Below, piece by piece: positions 1 through 8,135 of a stretch of 64,000 nucleotides of DNA. A program made the translations under genes and the position numbers. Numbering within the stretch: position 1 is the stretch's first letter; the number at the start of each line of letters is the position of its first letter. The stretch is taken from positions 62,001-126,000 of the forward strand of contig JAPPGB010000083.1 in NCBI GenBank assembly GCA_028821475.1, given 5' to 3'. The notes beneath the pieces were generated by a model. The model searched no databases. It worked only from the letters and a program-made list of their open reading frames with translations, and had not been told where the DNA came from. Source of the DNA: Spirochaetaceae bacterium (GTDB taxonomy: Bacteria > Spirochaetota > Spirochaetia > SZUA-6 > Bin103).

Positions 1-311
1 GTCACCGCCGCCAGCCACGGCTGCGAGTAGCAGTGCAACTCGTGCATCGCCTCCAGGCTCGCCTTCTTCTCGGTCTCCTCGTCCATGTAGACCTTGCGCC
101 AGGGGCCGCTCCAGCGCTTGTCCACGGTCGCCCACTCGCGCGCCAGCCGGTCGAGGTCGTCCGCCTGCGCCTGGCTCTCGGCGGGCGTGAACACCTGTTC
201 GATCCGCAGATAGCCGTGCTCGTGGTAGAACGCCACGGCCGCCTGGGTCAGCGGTCCGGTACCGACGGCGGCGCCATTCGTGGTCGCGCTGACCAGCGTA
301 TCCGTTGCCAT
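1..311 (-). CDS. PhyH-family dioxygenase, N-terminal part (runs off left edge)
   Basis: The reverse strand is open from an ATG at 311 to the window edge, giving about 103 residues with no stop. The product contains FYHEHGYLRIEQVFTPAE, which resembles the start of phytanoyl-CoA dioxygenase (PhyH) family proteins, where the chain must pass a 'GF/GY' motif before the double-stranded beta-helix. These enzymes are non-haem Fe(II)/2-oxoglutarate oxygenases acting on small molecules. The iron ligands lie beyond the edge and cannot be checked. A sulfatase gene is transcribed divergently from about 70 bases away. A second PhyH gene lies at 11954–12799. Confidence 0.6.
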   Translation of the reverse strand, partial: MATDTLVSATTNGAAVGTGPLTQAAVAFYHEHGYLRIEQVFTPAESQAQADDLDRLAREWATVDKRWSGPWRKVYMDEETEKKASLEAMHELHCYSQPWLAAV

Positions 312-382
312 GCCTGCCACCCTATCGCGCTGCCCGCTGCTCGGCAACCGCCGGCGATGGCGCGGCTGGCCGCGGCGGTCCT

Positions 383-1906
383 ATGATGCGCGCCATGACG
401 GCCCGCGCACGCAACATCCTCCTCATCACGTCCGACCAGCAGCACTGGAACACCCTGGGATGCCGCAACGGCGAGATACGCACGCCCAACCTCGACCGCC
501 TGGCGGCGCAGGGCACGCTGTTCAGCCGCGCCTACTGCCCCAACCCCACCTGCACGCCGACGCGCGCCTCGATCATCACCGGCAAGTACCCGAGCCAGCA
601 CGGCGCCTGGTCGCTGGGCACCAAGCTGCTGGAGTCGGAGCACACCGTCGGCGAGGATCTGCAGGCCGCGGGCGTGCGCACCGCGCTGGTCGGCAAGGCG
701 CACTTCCAGCCGCTGGCGGGGACTGCCGAGTTCCCGTCCCTGGAAGCCTACCCCACGCTGCAGGACCTGGCGTTCTGGCGGCGCTTCCACGGCCCGTTCT
801 ACGGCTTCGAGCACGTCGAGCTGGCCCGCAACCACACCGACGAGGCGCACGTCGGCCAGCACTACGCGCTGTGGATGGAAGACCACGGGCTGACCGGCTG
901 GCGCGACTACTTCCGCCCGCCCACCGGCACCAACGACCGCCAGCAGCGCACCTGGGAGATCCCCGAACGCTACCACTACGGGACCTGGATCGCCGAACGC
1001 TCCTGCGACCTGCTGCAGGGTTACGCGCAGAGCGGGGAGCGGTTCTTCCTGTGGGCCAGCTTCTTCGACCCGCACCCCAAGTACCTCGTTCCCGAGCCGT
1101 GGGACCGGATGTACGACCCGGGCGCGGTGACCGTGCCGGCGATGGTGCCCGGTGAGCACGACGCCAACCCGCCGCACTTCCGGCTCACCCAGACCGCGGA
1201 TCCCGATTTCTCACCGTGGCGGGAGAGCGGCCGCGGCCTGCACGGCTTCACATCGCACCTGCACGACCGGGAGGAACTGGCCAGGGACATCGCCTGCTAC
1301 TACGGGATGGTGAGCCTGATGGACCGCCAGATTGGACGCATCCTGGACCGCCTGGACGAGCTCGGACTGGCCGGCGACACGCTGGTGGTGTTCACCTCCG
1401 ACCACGGCCACCTGTTCGGCCAGCACGGCCTCACCGCCAAGGGCCCGTTCCACTACGAGGACCTGGTGCGGGTGCCGCTGATCGTGGCGCAGCCGGGCCG
1501 CGTCCCGGCCGGCCGCCGCTCCCCCGCCCTGCAATCGCTGGTCGACTTCGCGCCGTCGTTCCTGTCGGCGGCCGGGATTCCCGTCCCGACCGCGATGACC
1601 GGCGTAGACCAGACAGACGTCTGGTACGGCGAACGAGAGAGCCTGCGCGACCACGTCCTGGTCGAGAACCGCCACGAGCCCACCACCATCCACCTGCGCA
1701 CCTTCATCGACGAGCGCTACAAGCTGACCGTCTACTACAACCGCGACTACGGCGAGCTGTTCGACCTGGCCGCCGACCCGCACGAGGTCCGCAACCTGTG
1801 GAACGTACCGGCGGCGCGCGAACTGAAGAACGACCTGATCCGCAAGCTGCTGCACGCGGAGCTGGGCCGGGAACCGCTGCCGATGCCGCGCATCGCCGGC
1901 GCGTAG
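383..1906 (+). CDS. sulfatase (arylsulfatase-type, formylglycine-dependent)
   Basis: This is a sulfatase of about 507 residues that should hydrolyse sulfate esters after its cysteine is converted to formylglycine. The signature CTPTRASIITGKYPSQHG begins at residue 57 and fits the C-x-P-x-R activation motif. The N-terminal metal site shows as NILLITSDQQ, and the second metal motif as TSDHGH near residue 338. There is no clear signal peptide, so a cytoplasmic location is likely, as in many soluble bacterial sulfatases and phosphonate or choline hydrolases. Possible starts are 383, 386 and 395, none with a good ribosome binding site; an upstream in-frame ATG at 305 would add residues unlike the family. 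It needs a formylglycine-generating enzyme, which is not seen here. The substrate is unknown. Confidence 0.88.
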   Translation: MMRAMTARARNILLITSDQQHWNTLGCRNGEIRTPNLDRLAAQGTLFSRAYCPNPTCTPTRASIITGKYPSQHGAWSLGTKLLESEHTVGEDLQAAGVRTALVGKAHFQPLAGTAEFPSLEAYPTLQDLAFWRRFHGPFYGFEHVELARNHTDEAHVGQHYALWMEDHGLTGWRDYFRPPTGTNDRQQRTWEIPERYHYGTWIAERSCDLLQGYAQSGERFFLWASFFDPHPKYLVPEPWDRMYDPGAVTVPAMVPGEHDANPPHFRLTQTADPDFSPWRESGRGLHGFTSHLHDREELARDIACYYGMVSLMDRQIGRILDRLDELGLAGDTLVVFTSDHGHLFGQHGLTAKGPFHYEDLVRVPLIVAQPGRVPAGRRSPALQSLVDFAPSFLSAAGIPVPTAMTGVDQTDVWYGERESLRDHVLVENRHEPTTIHLRTFIDERYKLTVYYNRDYGELFDLAADPHEVRNLWNVPAARELKNDLIRKLLHAELGREPLPMPRIAGA

Positions 1907-1933
1907 ACCGCTCCGGTATCCGGCGCGGCGCCG

Positions 1934-3631
1934 TCAGCCATCGCCGCCGTACACGTCGCGGGCGCGCTGTTCGCTGACCAGGCCCTCTTCCACGTCGTGC
2001 TCTACCGCCCCGGCGGGGCGCTGTTTCGGGTCACCCCAGCCACCGCCACCGGGGGTCTCGACGCAGAACAGGTCGCCCCGGCCCAGCTCCGCCACCACCT
2101 TGGTCGGCACCTCGCGTACGCTGCCGTCCGGCGAAGTGACGTAGGCGTGCGCCCCGGCGGCGTGGTGCCCGCCGTCCAGGCCCCAGGGCGTGAAGCGGCG
2201 GCGGTCGGAGCCCATGCTGACCACGGTGCGCTCGGCCAGGCAGCGCAGCTCGCGCATCATGCCGCAGCCGCCGCGGAAGGTGCCGGCGCCCTCGGTGTTG
2301 GGCAGCAGGCCGTAGCGCACCACCTCCAGCGGGTAGGTGCTCTCGATCACCTCCACGGCGGCGTTGCGGGTATTGGTCAGGTGCGTGTGCACGCCGTCGT
2401 CGCCGTCCAGGTCGTGGCAAGCGCCCTGGCCGCCGGCGTAGGTCTCCACGTAGTTGTAGTAGATCCCCTCGCTGGGCCCGGGGCGGCTGTCGATGCCGCC
2501 GATGTTGATCAGATTCATCTCGCCGCTGCAGGCGGCGCACACCCGCTCCGGCACGCACTGCGCGAGCGCGCCCATCAGCACGTCCACCACGCGCTGATCG
2601 GTGAGGATGTTGGCTTGGCCGATCGCCGCCGGATAGGCCGCCTGCAGGATGCTGCCCTCGGGAGCGTGCACGTGAATCGGGCGGTAGGAGCCGGCGCAAG
2701 TGGGCAGGTCGGGGTCGATCACCGCCTTGCAGGTGTAGTAGACCGCGGCCTGTGCGGCACTGATGCGCGCGTTGAGCGGGCCGAGCACCTGCCGGCTGCT
2801 GCCGGTGAAGTTGGCGGTCAGCTCGTCGCCGGTGATGCGCACTTCCACGGCGATCTTCACCGGTTCGTCGGTCACGCCGTCGTCGTCCAGGAAATCCTCG
2901 AACCGGTAGGTGCCGTCCGGCAGTTCCGCGATGCCGGCGCGCATGCAGCGCTCGGCGTGGTCGAGAATCTCCTCCATGTACCGTACCACCTCGCCGGCGT
3001 CGACGTGCTCAAGGAGCTCGGCGACCCGCTGCTCGGCCTTCCTGGCCACCGCGTACTGGGCCATCAGGTCGCCGCGCACCTCGTACTCGGTGCGCACGTT
3101 CTGCTCGATCAGGCGCAGCAGGTTGTCGTCGAAGCGCCCCTCCCGTACCAGCGGCAGCGGCGGGATTTGCAGCCCCTCCTGGTAGATCTCGGTGACGCCG
3201 AACGGCATGCTGCCGGGCGCGTAGCCGCCCATGTCGACGTGGTGGGCGGTGGAGGCGGCGAGCGCGACCGGCTGTCCGTCGTGAAAGATCGGCGACACCA
3301 GCGACAGGTCGGGCAGATGGCCCGGCCCCTCCGGATACGGCAGATTGGTGCCGTAGACATCGCCGGGCCGCATCTGCTGCACCGGGTAGCGCGCCAGGAC
3401 GGCGCGGATCACGCCCGGCATCACGCCCAGGTGCAGCGGTGTGCCCACCTCGGCCTGCGCCACGATCTCGCCGTTCGGCAGCGCCAGCGCCGCCGAGCAG
3501 TCGCGGCGGTCCTTGATGTTGGTGGAGTGGCTGGCGCGCACCAGCGCCGCGCAGCACTCCTCGGCGATCCCCTTCCAGCGGTTGCGCATGATCTCCAGCG
3601 TTACCGGATCGATGCGCCGCGGCGCGCTCAC
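1934..3631 (-). CDS. hyuB: hydantoinase B / N-methylhydantoinase subunit B
   Basis: The product (565 residues) is the B subunit of an ATP-dependent hydantoinase/oxoprolinase-type amidohydrolase, which pairs with HyuA to open cyclic amides. The start of the protein, IDPVTLEIMRNRWKGIAEE, is typical of the family, as is the later sequence SHSTNIKDRRDCSAALALPN. I place the start at a GTG at 3631 because it overlaps the hyuA stop codon in a GTGA arrangement. An in-frame ATG further upstream would only add residues encoded inside hyuA. The two subunits are therefore probably made together from one transcript. The exact substrate (hydantoin, N-methylhydantoin, 5-oxoproline or caprolactam-like) cannot be told from sequence. 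Confidence 0.9.
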   Translation of the reverse strand: MSAPRRIDPVTLEIMRNRWKGIAEECCAALVRASHSTNIKDRRDCSAALALPNGEIVAQAEVGTPLHLGVMPGVIRAVLARYPVQQMRPGDVYGTNLPYPEGPGHLPDLSLVSPIFHDGQPVALAASTAHHVDMGGYAPGSMPFGVTEIYQEGLQIPPLPLVREGRFDDNLLRLIEQNVRTEYEVRGDLMAQYAVARKAEQRVAELLEHVDAGEVVRYMEEILDHAERCMRAGIAELPDGTYRFEDFLDDDGVTDEPVKIAVEVRITGDELTANFTGSSRQVLGPLNARISAAQAAVYYTCKAVIDPDLPTCAGSYRPIHVHAPEGSILQAAYPAAIGQANILTDQRVVDVLMGALAQCVPERVCAACSGEMNLINIGGIDSRPGPSEGIYYNYVETYAGGQGACHDLDGDDGVHTHLTNTRNAAVEVIESTYPLEVVRYGLLPNTEGAGTFRGGCGMMRELRCLAERTVVSMGSDRRRFTPWGLDGGHHAAGAHAYVTSPDGSVREVPTKVVAELGRGDLFCVETPGGGGWGDPKQRPAGAVEHDVEEGLVSEQRARDVYGGDG

Positions 3632-5673
3632 GAGGCGCGCTCCATCGGGCCGAGCACGAGGTGGCCGTGGCCATCCACCTCCAAGCGCTGGCCCGGCCAC
3701 AGCGCCGTGGTGGCGTCAAGTTGCTCGATGATCGCCGGACCGGTCAGCACCGCTCCCGCGGCCAGCGCGTCCCGGTGGTAGATCGGCGTCTCGCGGCGCC
3801 GGCCCCCAAAGACCGCCTGCCGCGCCGCCGCCGGCTCCGGGCTGCTGGTCGCGGACGGTACAGTTGGCAGCTGCAACGGCTGCAGGTCGACCTCGACCGA
3901 CACCCAGGCGCTGTGCGTCTCGACCGGATGATCGCGACGGGCGTAGCCGTACGTGCGCTCGTGCTCGGCGTGAAACTGCTCGGCGATCCGGTCCAACTCG
4001 AGCGGGCCCGATGCCACCGCCACCGGCAGCTCATAGCGCTGGCCCAGGTAGCGCTGGCCGAGGGCACGCGCCAGGCGCACCCCCCCGGCGCCGTTGGCGG
4101 ACCACCGCAGCCGCTCGCGCGCGCTCCGCTCCAGCTCCTTGAACACCTCGTCCAACTCGGTGGCGCTGGTGCGGTCCAACCGGCGCACGAATGTGGCCAG
4201 GCGGTCCTCGCGCAGGTTGGTCATCAGCAGACCGCCGGCGGAATTCACGCCTGGCGCGAGTGGCACGACGGTGCGTTCGATGCCTAGTTCGGCGGCCAGT
4301 TCGGCGCCGTGCAGCGGGCCGGCGCCGCCGAATGGGCACAAGACGAACTCGCGCGGGTCATGTCCCCGTTCCACGGTCAGCTTGCCGATTGCCGCGGTCA
4401 TCGCCGCGTTGACCACCCGGATCATCCCTTCGGCGGCCTGCTCCACGCTCAACCCCAGCGGCGCGGCCAGCCGGTCGTGAATGGCGCGCCGCGCCGCCTC
4501 CCGATCGACCGTCATGCCGCCGCCGAGCAGCGACTCCTCCCCCAGCCGCCCCAGCACCAGGTTGGCGTCGGTCACGGTCGGCTCGCTGCCTCCCGTGCCG
4601 TAGCACGCCGGTCCCGGCGCGGCGCCCGCCGACCGCGGGCCGACGCGCAACGCGCCGCCGGCATCGATCCAGCCGACGCTGCCGCCGCCCGCGCCCACCG
4701 AGTGGATGTCCAGCATCGGTACGCTGATCGCCAGACCGCCCATCTCGGTGTCGCGAGCGAACGCCACTTCGCCCTCGTGTACCACTCCGACATCGAAGCT
4801 CGTGCCGCCCATATCCGCGGTAATCAGGTTGCGGCAACCCTCGGCCGAGCGGGCGGTGGCGGCGCCTGCCACGATGCCGCCCGCGGGCCCCGACATTACC
4901 GTCTCCACCGCGCGGCGGCCGGCGGAGCGCGCCGACATTACGCCGCCGCTCGATTTCATGACGAACAACGGTGCCGCGATGCCCTGGTCCGCCAGCCCTT
5001 GCTCGAGCCGTTCCAGGTAGCGCCCGACCACCGGCTGCACGAATGCGTTCATGACGCAGGTGCTGAATCGCTCGTACTCGCCCTGCTCGCCGGACAACTC
5101 GTGCGAAAGACACACCACGGCACCCGGCAGGTGTTCGGCTAGCACCCGGCCCGCCTCGCGCTCGTGTGCCGGGTTGACGTGGCTGTGCAGCAAGCCCACC
5201 GCCACCGCCTCGACCCGCTCCCGATGCAACCGGTCGATCACGTCGTTGAGCTGCTCGCGGTCGACCGGGGTCTGCACACTGCCGTCGTAGCGCACGCGTT
5301 CGCGCAACTCGAAACGTAGCGCGCGCGGCACCAGCGGGCGGGTGCGGCGCCCGCGCAGGTCGTACAGCCGCGGGCGGTCCTGGCGCTGGATCTGCAGCAC
5401 GTCGCGGAAGCCGGCGGTGGTGATCAGCGCCACGCGCGCCCCGGCGCGCTGCAGCACCGCGTTGGTCGCCACCGTGGTACCGTGGATGAGCAGTTCTACC
5501 TGGTCCGGGGGCGCCCCCACGCGCGCGACAATCTCGTCGGCGCCGCGAACGATCGCACGCGCCGGGTCGTCCGGCGTGGAGGCCACCTTGTGGAACGCCA
5601 GCCGTCCGCCCTCGGGGTCGAACGCCACCAAATCGGTAAACGTGCCCCCGGTATCGATCCCGATCCTGATCAT
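3628..5673 (-). CDS. hyuA: hydantoinase A / N-methylhydantoinase subunit A
   Basis: This is the ATP-binding A subunit (681 residues) of a hydantoinase/oxoprolinase-type enzyme with an actin/Hsp70-like nucleotide fold. The first glycine-rich phosphate loop is seen at the extreme N-terminus as MIRIGIDTGGTFTDLVAF, and later motifs include ITADMGGTSFDVGVV and HSVGAGGGSVGWID. The ATG at 5673 puts the phosphate loop at residues 4–12 as usual for the family, so the longer reading from 5730 is not used. It forms a two-gene operon with hyuB through a 4-base overlap. The full-length product and conserved motifs suggest it is functional. Confidence 0.9.
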   Translation of the reverse strand: MIRIGIDTGGTFTDLVAFDPEGGRLAFHKVASTPDDPARAIVRGADEIVARVGAPPDQVELLIHGTTVATNAVLQRAGARVALITTAGFRDVLQIQRQDRPRLYDLRGRRTRPLVPRALRFELRERVRYDGSVQTPVDREQLNDVIDRLHRERVEAVAVGLLHSHVNPAHEREAGRVLAEHLPGAVVCLSHELSGEQGEYERFSTCVMNAFVQPVVGRYLERLEQGLADQGIAAPLFVMKSSGGVMSARSAGRRAVETVMSGPAGGIVAGAATARSAEGCRNLITADMGGTSFDVGVVHEGEVAFARDTEMGGLAISVPMLDIHSVGAGGGSVGWIDAGGALRVGPRSAGAAPGPACYGTGGSEPTVTDANLVLGRLGEESLLGGGMTVDREAARRAIHDRLAAPLGLSVEQAAEGMIRVVNAAMTAAIGKLTVERGHDPREFVLCPFGGAGPLHGAELAAELGIERTVVPLAPGVNSAGGLLMTNLREDRLATFVRRLDRTSATELDEVFKELERSARERLRWSANGAGGVRLARALGQRYLGQRYELPVAVASGPLELDRIAEQFHAEHERTYGYARRDHPVETHSAWVSVEVDLQPLQLPTVPSATSSPEPAAARQAVFGGRRRETPIYHRDALAAGAVLTGPAIIEQLDATTALWPGQRLEVDGHGHLVLGPMERAS

Positions 5674-5765
5674 GACGCGCCGCCACCCTACCAGGATCCG
5701 GCCCGCCGAAGCACCCCACGTTTCGCTCAATTGACCGCCGCTGAGCTGCCGGCGCGTACGTTCGC

Positions 5766-6275
5766 TTACAGCAGCTTGTCTACGGCAACGAGTACTGCCA
5801 CGGCCGCAGCGATAGCACCCCCCAGGCGTACCGTCATCCGCTCCTGCACCTTGCCGATCTCGGCGCGCAGGCTGGCTCCCATCTCCTTCATCTCGCCGCG
5901 TAGCGTCTCAAGTTCCACCCTGGTGGCAAGGGAGGAGATCCCTTCCTTGGTTGCGAGTTTCGCAATATCTGCCTCGGCAGCTACCTCGCTGCTCAGCACC
6001 GCGAGTTCTTCTTTCGTGGCTACCTCGCTACGCAGCGCCGCGAGTTCTTCCTTCGTGGCTACCTCGCTACGCAGCACCGCGAGTTCTTCCTTCGTGGCAA
6101 GAGTAGCAATCTCGCGTCGGAGAGCCGCGATATCGTCCTTGGTGGCGAGGTTCTCGACCATACCCTCGGCAAAGGTCGACACCAGCACCCGCGCCGTGGT
6201 TTCATCGAAACCTGCTTCCTTCTGCAGCCGAGTGGCCGCCTTGAGTGTGTCGAAGGCTACTGCCACAGCCACCAT
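5766..6275 (-). CDS. DUF1640-like coiled-coil membrane-anchored protein
   Basis: The 169-residue product starts VAFDTLKAATRLQKEAGFDE, resembling the N-terminus of DUF1640 (CCDC90-type) proteins. A long heptad-rich coiled coil follows, including three 13-residue repeats (ATKEELA-x-L-x-SEV) at residues 60–98. The C-terminus is a hydrophobic segment of about 18 residues, so the protein is probably tail-anchored with the coiled coil free to oligomerise. The start at 6275 has a strong ribosome binding site (GGAGGGAG), which the longer reading lacks. In eukaryotes the family includes mitochondrial calcium uniporter regulators; the bacterial role is unknown. Confidence 0.65.
   Translation of the reverse strand: MVAVAVAFDTLKAATRLQKEAGFDETTARVLVSTFAEGMVENLATKDDIAALRREIATLATKEELAVLRSEVATKEELAALRSEVATKEELAVLSSEVAAEADIAKLATKEGISSLATRVELETLRGEMKEMGASLRAEIGKVQERMTVRLGGAIAAAVAVLVAVDKLL
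5982..6098 (-). repeat. three tandem 39-bp repeats inside the coiled-coil gene
   Basis: Three consecutive 39-base units encode ATKEELAVLRSEV, ATKEELAALRSEV and ATKEELAVLSSEV. The units differ by only a few bases, so the expansion is fairly recent. Because 39 is a multiple of three, changes in copy number keep the reading frame and lengthen or shorten the coiled coil. Confidence 0.85.
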
Positions 6276-6488
6276 CCTACTCCCTCCACGGTGATCCGTA
6301 CACCGCAATACGTCGTCACGTCGCTCATGTCACCATGCAATGGGCGGGCGGGCGCTGGCGCTTCAACCCGCGCGCCGGAGGTTGCCGGTTGCGGTGGGGC
6401 GTGGCGCGCGCCGCGCGGAATCCGTAGACTGCCCTTCATGGCAAGCTGCCCCCTACAGCGAATCGGGTAGCGCCTATCGGAGGTGATC

Positions 6489-7136
6489 GTGGCCCCTGTA
6501 CCCAATACACTCGATCTCCAGGTGGTGGATGACCTGCTTACCACCACGCGCGCAGTGCGCCGCCGGCTGGACTACGACCGACCGGTGGAGCGCAGCGTGA
6601 TCCTCGACTGCATCCGCCTGGCGCAGCAGGCGCCCACCGGCGGCAACGCCCAGGGCTGGCGCTGGATCGTGGTTGAGGATGCCGCCACCCGCGCCGCGCT
6701 CGCGGAAATCTACCGGCGCGCCGGAGAGTCGGCTCTGCGCCAGGGCTTGGCGGGCGCGGGCGCCGCGCAGACGCGCCGCGTGTACGCCTCAGCCCTGTTT
6801 CTGATGGAACGGCTCGCGCGCGTGCCGGTGCACGTCATCCCCTGTATCAGCGGGCGCTGGCCGGAACAGCCCACCAACGCCAACCTCGCCGGCCGCTACG
6901 GCTCGATCTTCCCGGCCGTGTGGTCGTTTCAGCTCGCGCTGCGGGCGCGCGGTCTCGGCTCCGTGCTGACCACCGTGCACCTGGGCGCCGAGCGCGAGGC
7001 CGCGGACTTGCTGGGCCTGCCGGACGACGTGCTTCAGGTGTGCCTGCTGCCGGTCGCCTACACCACCGGCGGCGAGTGGCGGCCCGCCGCGCGTCCGCCT
7101 GCCATGGAGATCGTCCACATCGACCGCTGGCAGTAG
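6489..7136 (+). CDS. nitroreductase-family FMN oxidoreductase
   Basis: The 215-residue product belongs to the nitroreductase fold: FMN-dependent, homodimeric enzymes reducing nitro groups, quinones or related acceptors with NAD(P)H. The N-terminal FMN-phosphate region is seen as TRAVRRRLDYDRPV (about residues 20–33), and the second motif as QAPTGGNAQGWRW (about 48–59). The GTG at 6489 is chosen because GGAGG at 6479–6483 sits five bases upstream; the GTG at 6483 would overlap that site. It lies 41 bases before the aldolase gene on the same strand, so the two may be cotranscribed. The physiological substrate is unknown. Confidence 0.85.
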   Translation: MAPVPNTLDLQVVDDLLTTTRAVRRRLDYDRPVERSVILDCIRLAQQAPTGGNAQGWRWIVVEDAATRAALAEIYRRAGESALRQGLAGAGAAQTRRVYASALFLMERLARVPVHVIPCISGRWPEQPTNANLAGRYGSIFPAVWSFQLALRARGLGSVLTTVHLGAEREAADLLGLPDDVLQVCLLPVAYTTGGEWRPAARPPAMEIVHIDRWQ

Positions 7137-7177
7137 CCGTGCTCCCAGCCGCGGCAACCTGATACACTCAGCGCGGC

Positions 7178-8113
7178 ATGGCACAACGCATCAACCGAGC
7201 CATCGAGCTCCTGGCCGGGGGGCAACCGATCTACTATACCGGCGGCCACACCGGCTCGCCCTGGACCGCCGACAGGCGGCCCGCCGCCGCCCTGACCGCG
7301 CACGACAGCCCGGTCCTGACCCACGAACAGGGCACGGTCGACGCCGCCACCTGGGCCGACTACATCAACGTCGGGTTCGAGCATGGCGCGTACGACCTGG
7401 CCGGGCTGCAGCTATACCTGGGCGGCTTGGCAGACGGCGGCCCTACCGCCAGCGGCCACCGCACGCCGCCGATCATCGTGGAGGCGCCGGTGGGCGGCTA
7501 CTCACGCGAGGTGGTGTGGGCCAACCTGTGGCAGTTTCAGCAGATCCTGGGCCGTGGCGCGCACGGCATCATGCTGTGTCAGGCCACCACCGCGGACGCG
7601 GTACGCGCATTCGTGGAGGCGTGCCGCTACCCGGTCAACCGGCTGGGCGTCGGCGCCGGTCTTGGCGTGGGCATGCGCGGCGTCGGGTCGGAGCGCAGCG
7701 CCGCCCACATCTGGGGCGTGGACCGCGCCACCTACCTCGCCAAGGCGGATCCGTGGCCGCTGAACCCCGACGGCGAACTTCTGCTCGGGGTCAAGATCGA
7801 GTCGCGCGCCGCGATTCCGCATATCGAGGAGATCCTGGCCGTGCCGGGCATCGGATACGCCGAAATGGGACCGGGCGACATGAGCCTCTCGCTCGGTTAC
7901 CGCAACCTGCCCGATCCCTGGCCGGACGAAATGGTAGAACTCGACCGGCGCGTGCAGGCGGCGTGCCGCGAGCATGGCGTGGCCTTCCATTGGACCCACG
8001 TCATCGACAACCTTCCTGCCATGATCGACCGCGGCGGCCAGGTCTTCACCTGCCCGAGCCCGGACTTCGCCGCCGCCGGACGCGCCTACACCAATCGAAC
8101 CATGCCGGTCTGA
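7178..8113 (+). CDS. HpcH/HpaI-type aldolase (citrate lyase beta-like family)
   Basis: This 311-residue protein resembles class II pyruvate aldolases of the HpcH/HpaI/CitE superfamily, TIM-barrel enzymes that use a divalent metal to cleave or form C–C bonds with pyruvate or an acyl-CoA. The metal-site motifs are visible: VKIESRAA with the glutamate at residue 208, and GPGDMSLSLG with the aspartate at 234. The N-terminal portion is less typical. The start ATG has no clear ribosome binding site, so coupling to the nitroreductase upstream is plausible. The acceptor substrate cannot be inferred. Confidence 0.78.
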   Translation: MAQRINRAIELLAGGQPIYYTGGHTGSPWTADRRPAAALTAHDSPVLTHEQGTVDAATWADYINVGFEHGAYDLAGLQLYLGGLADGGPTASGHRTPPIIVEAPVGGYSREVVWANLWQFQQILGRGAHGIMLCQATTADAVRAFVEACRYPVNRLGVGAGLGVGMRGVGSERSAAHIWGVDRATYLAKADPWPLNPDGELLLGVKIESRAAIPHIEEILAVPGIGYAEMGPGDMSLSLGYRNLPDPWPDEMVELDRRVQAACREHGVAFHWTHVIDNLPAMIDRGGQVFTCPSPDFAAAGRAYTNRTMPV

Positions 8114-8135
8114 TTGGCAGGGCGAGAGGGCCCGC

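Noticed and set aside
1997-3781. A 594-codon open frame on the plus strand
   Set aside because: It is antisense to hyuB, whose family match is unambiguous.
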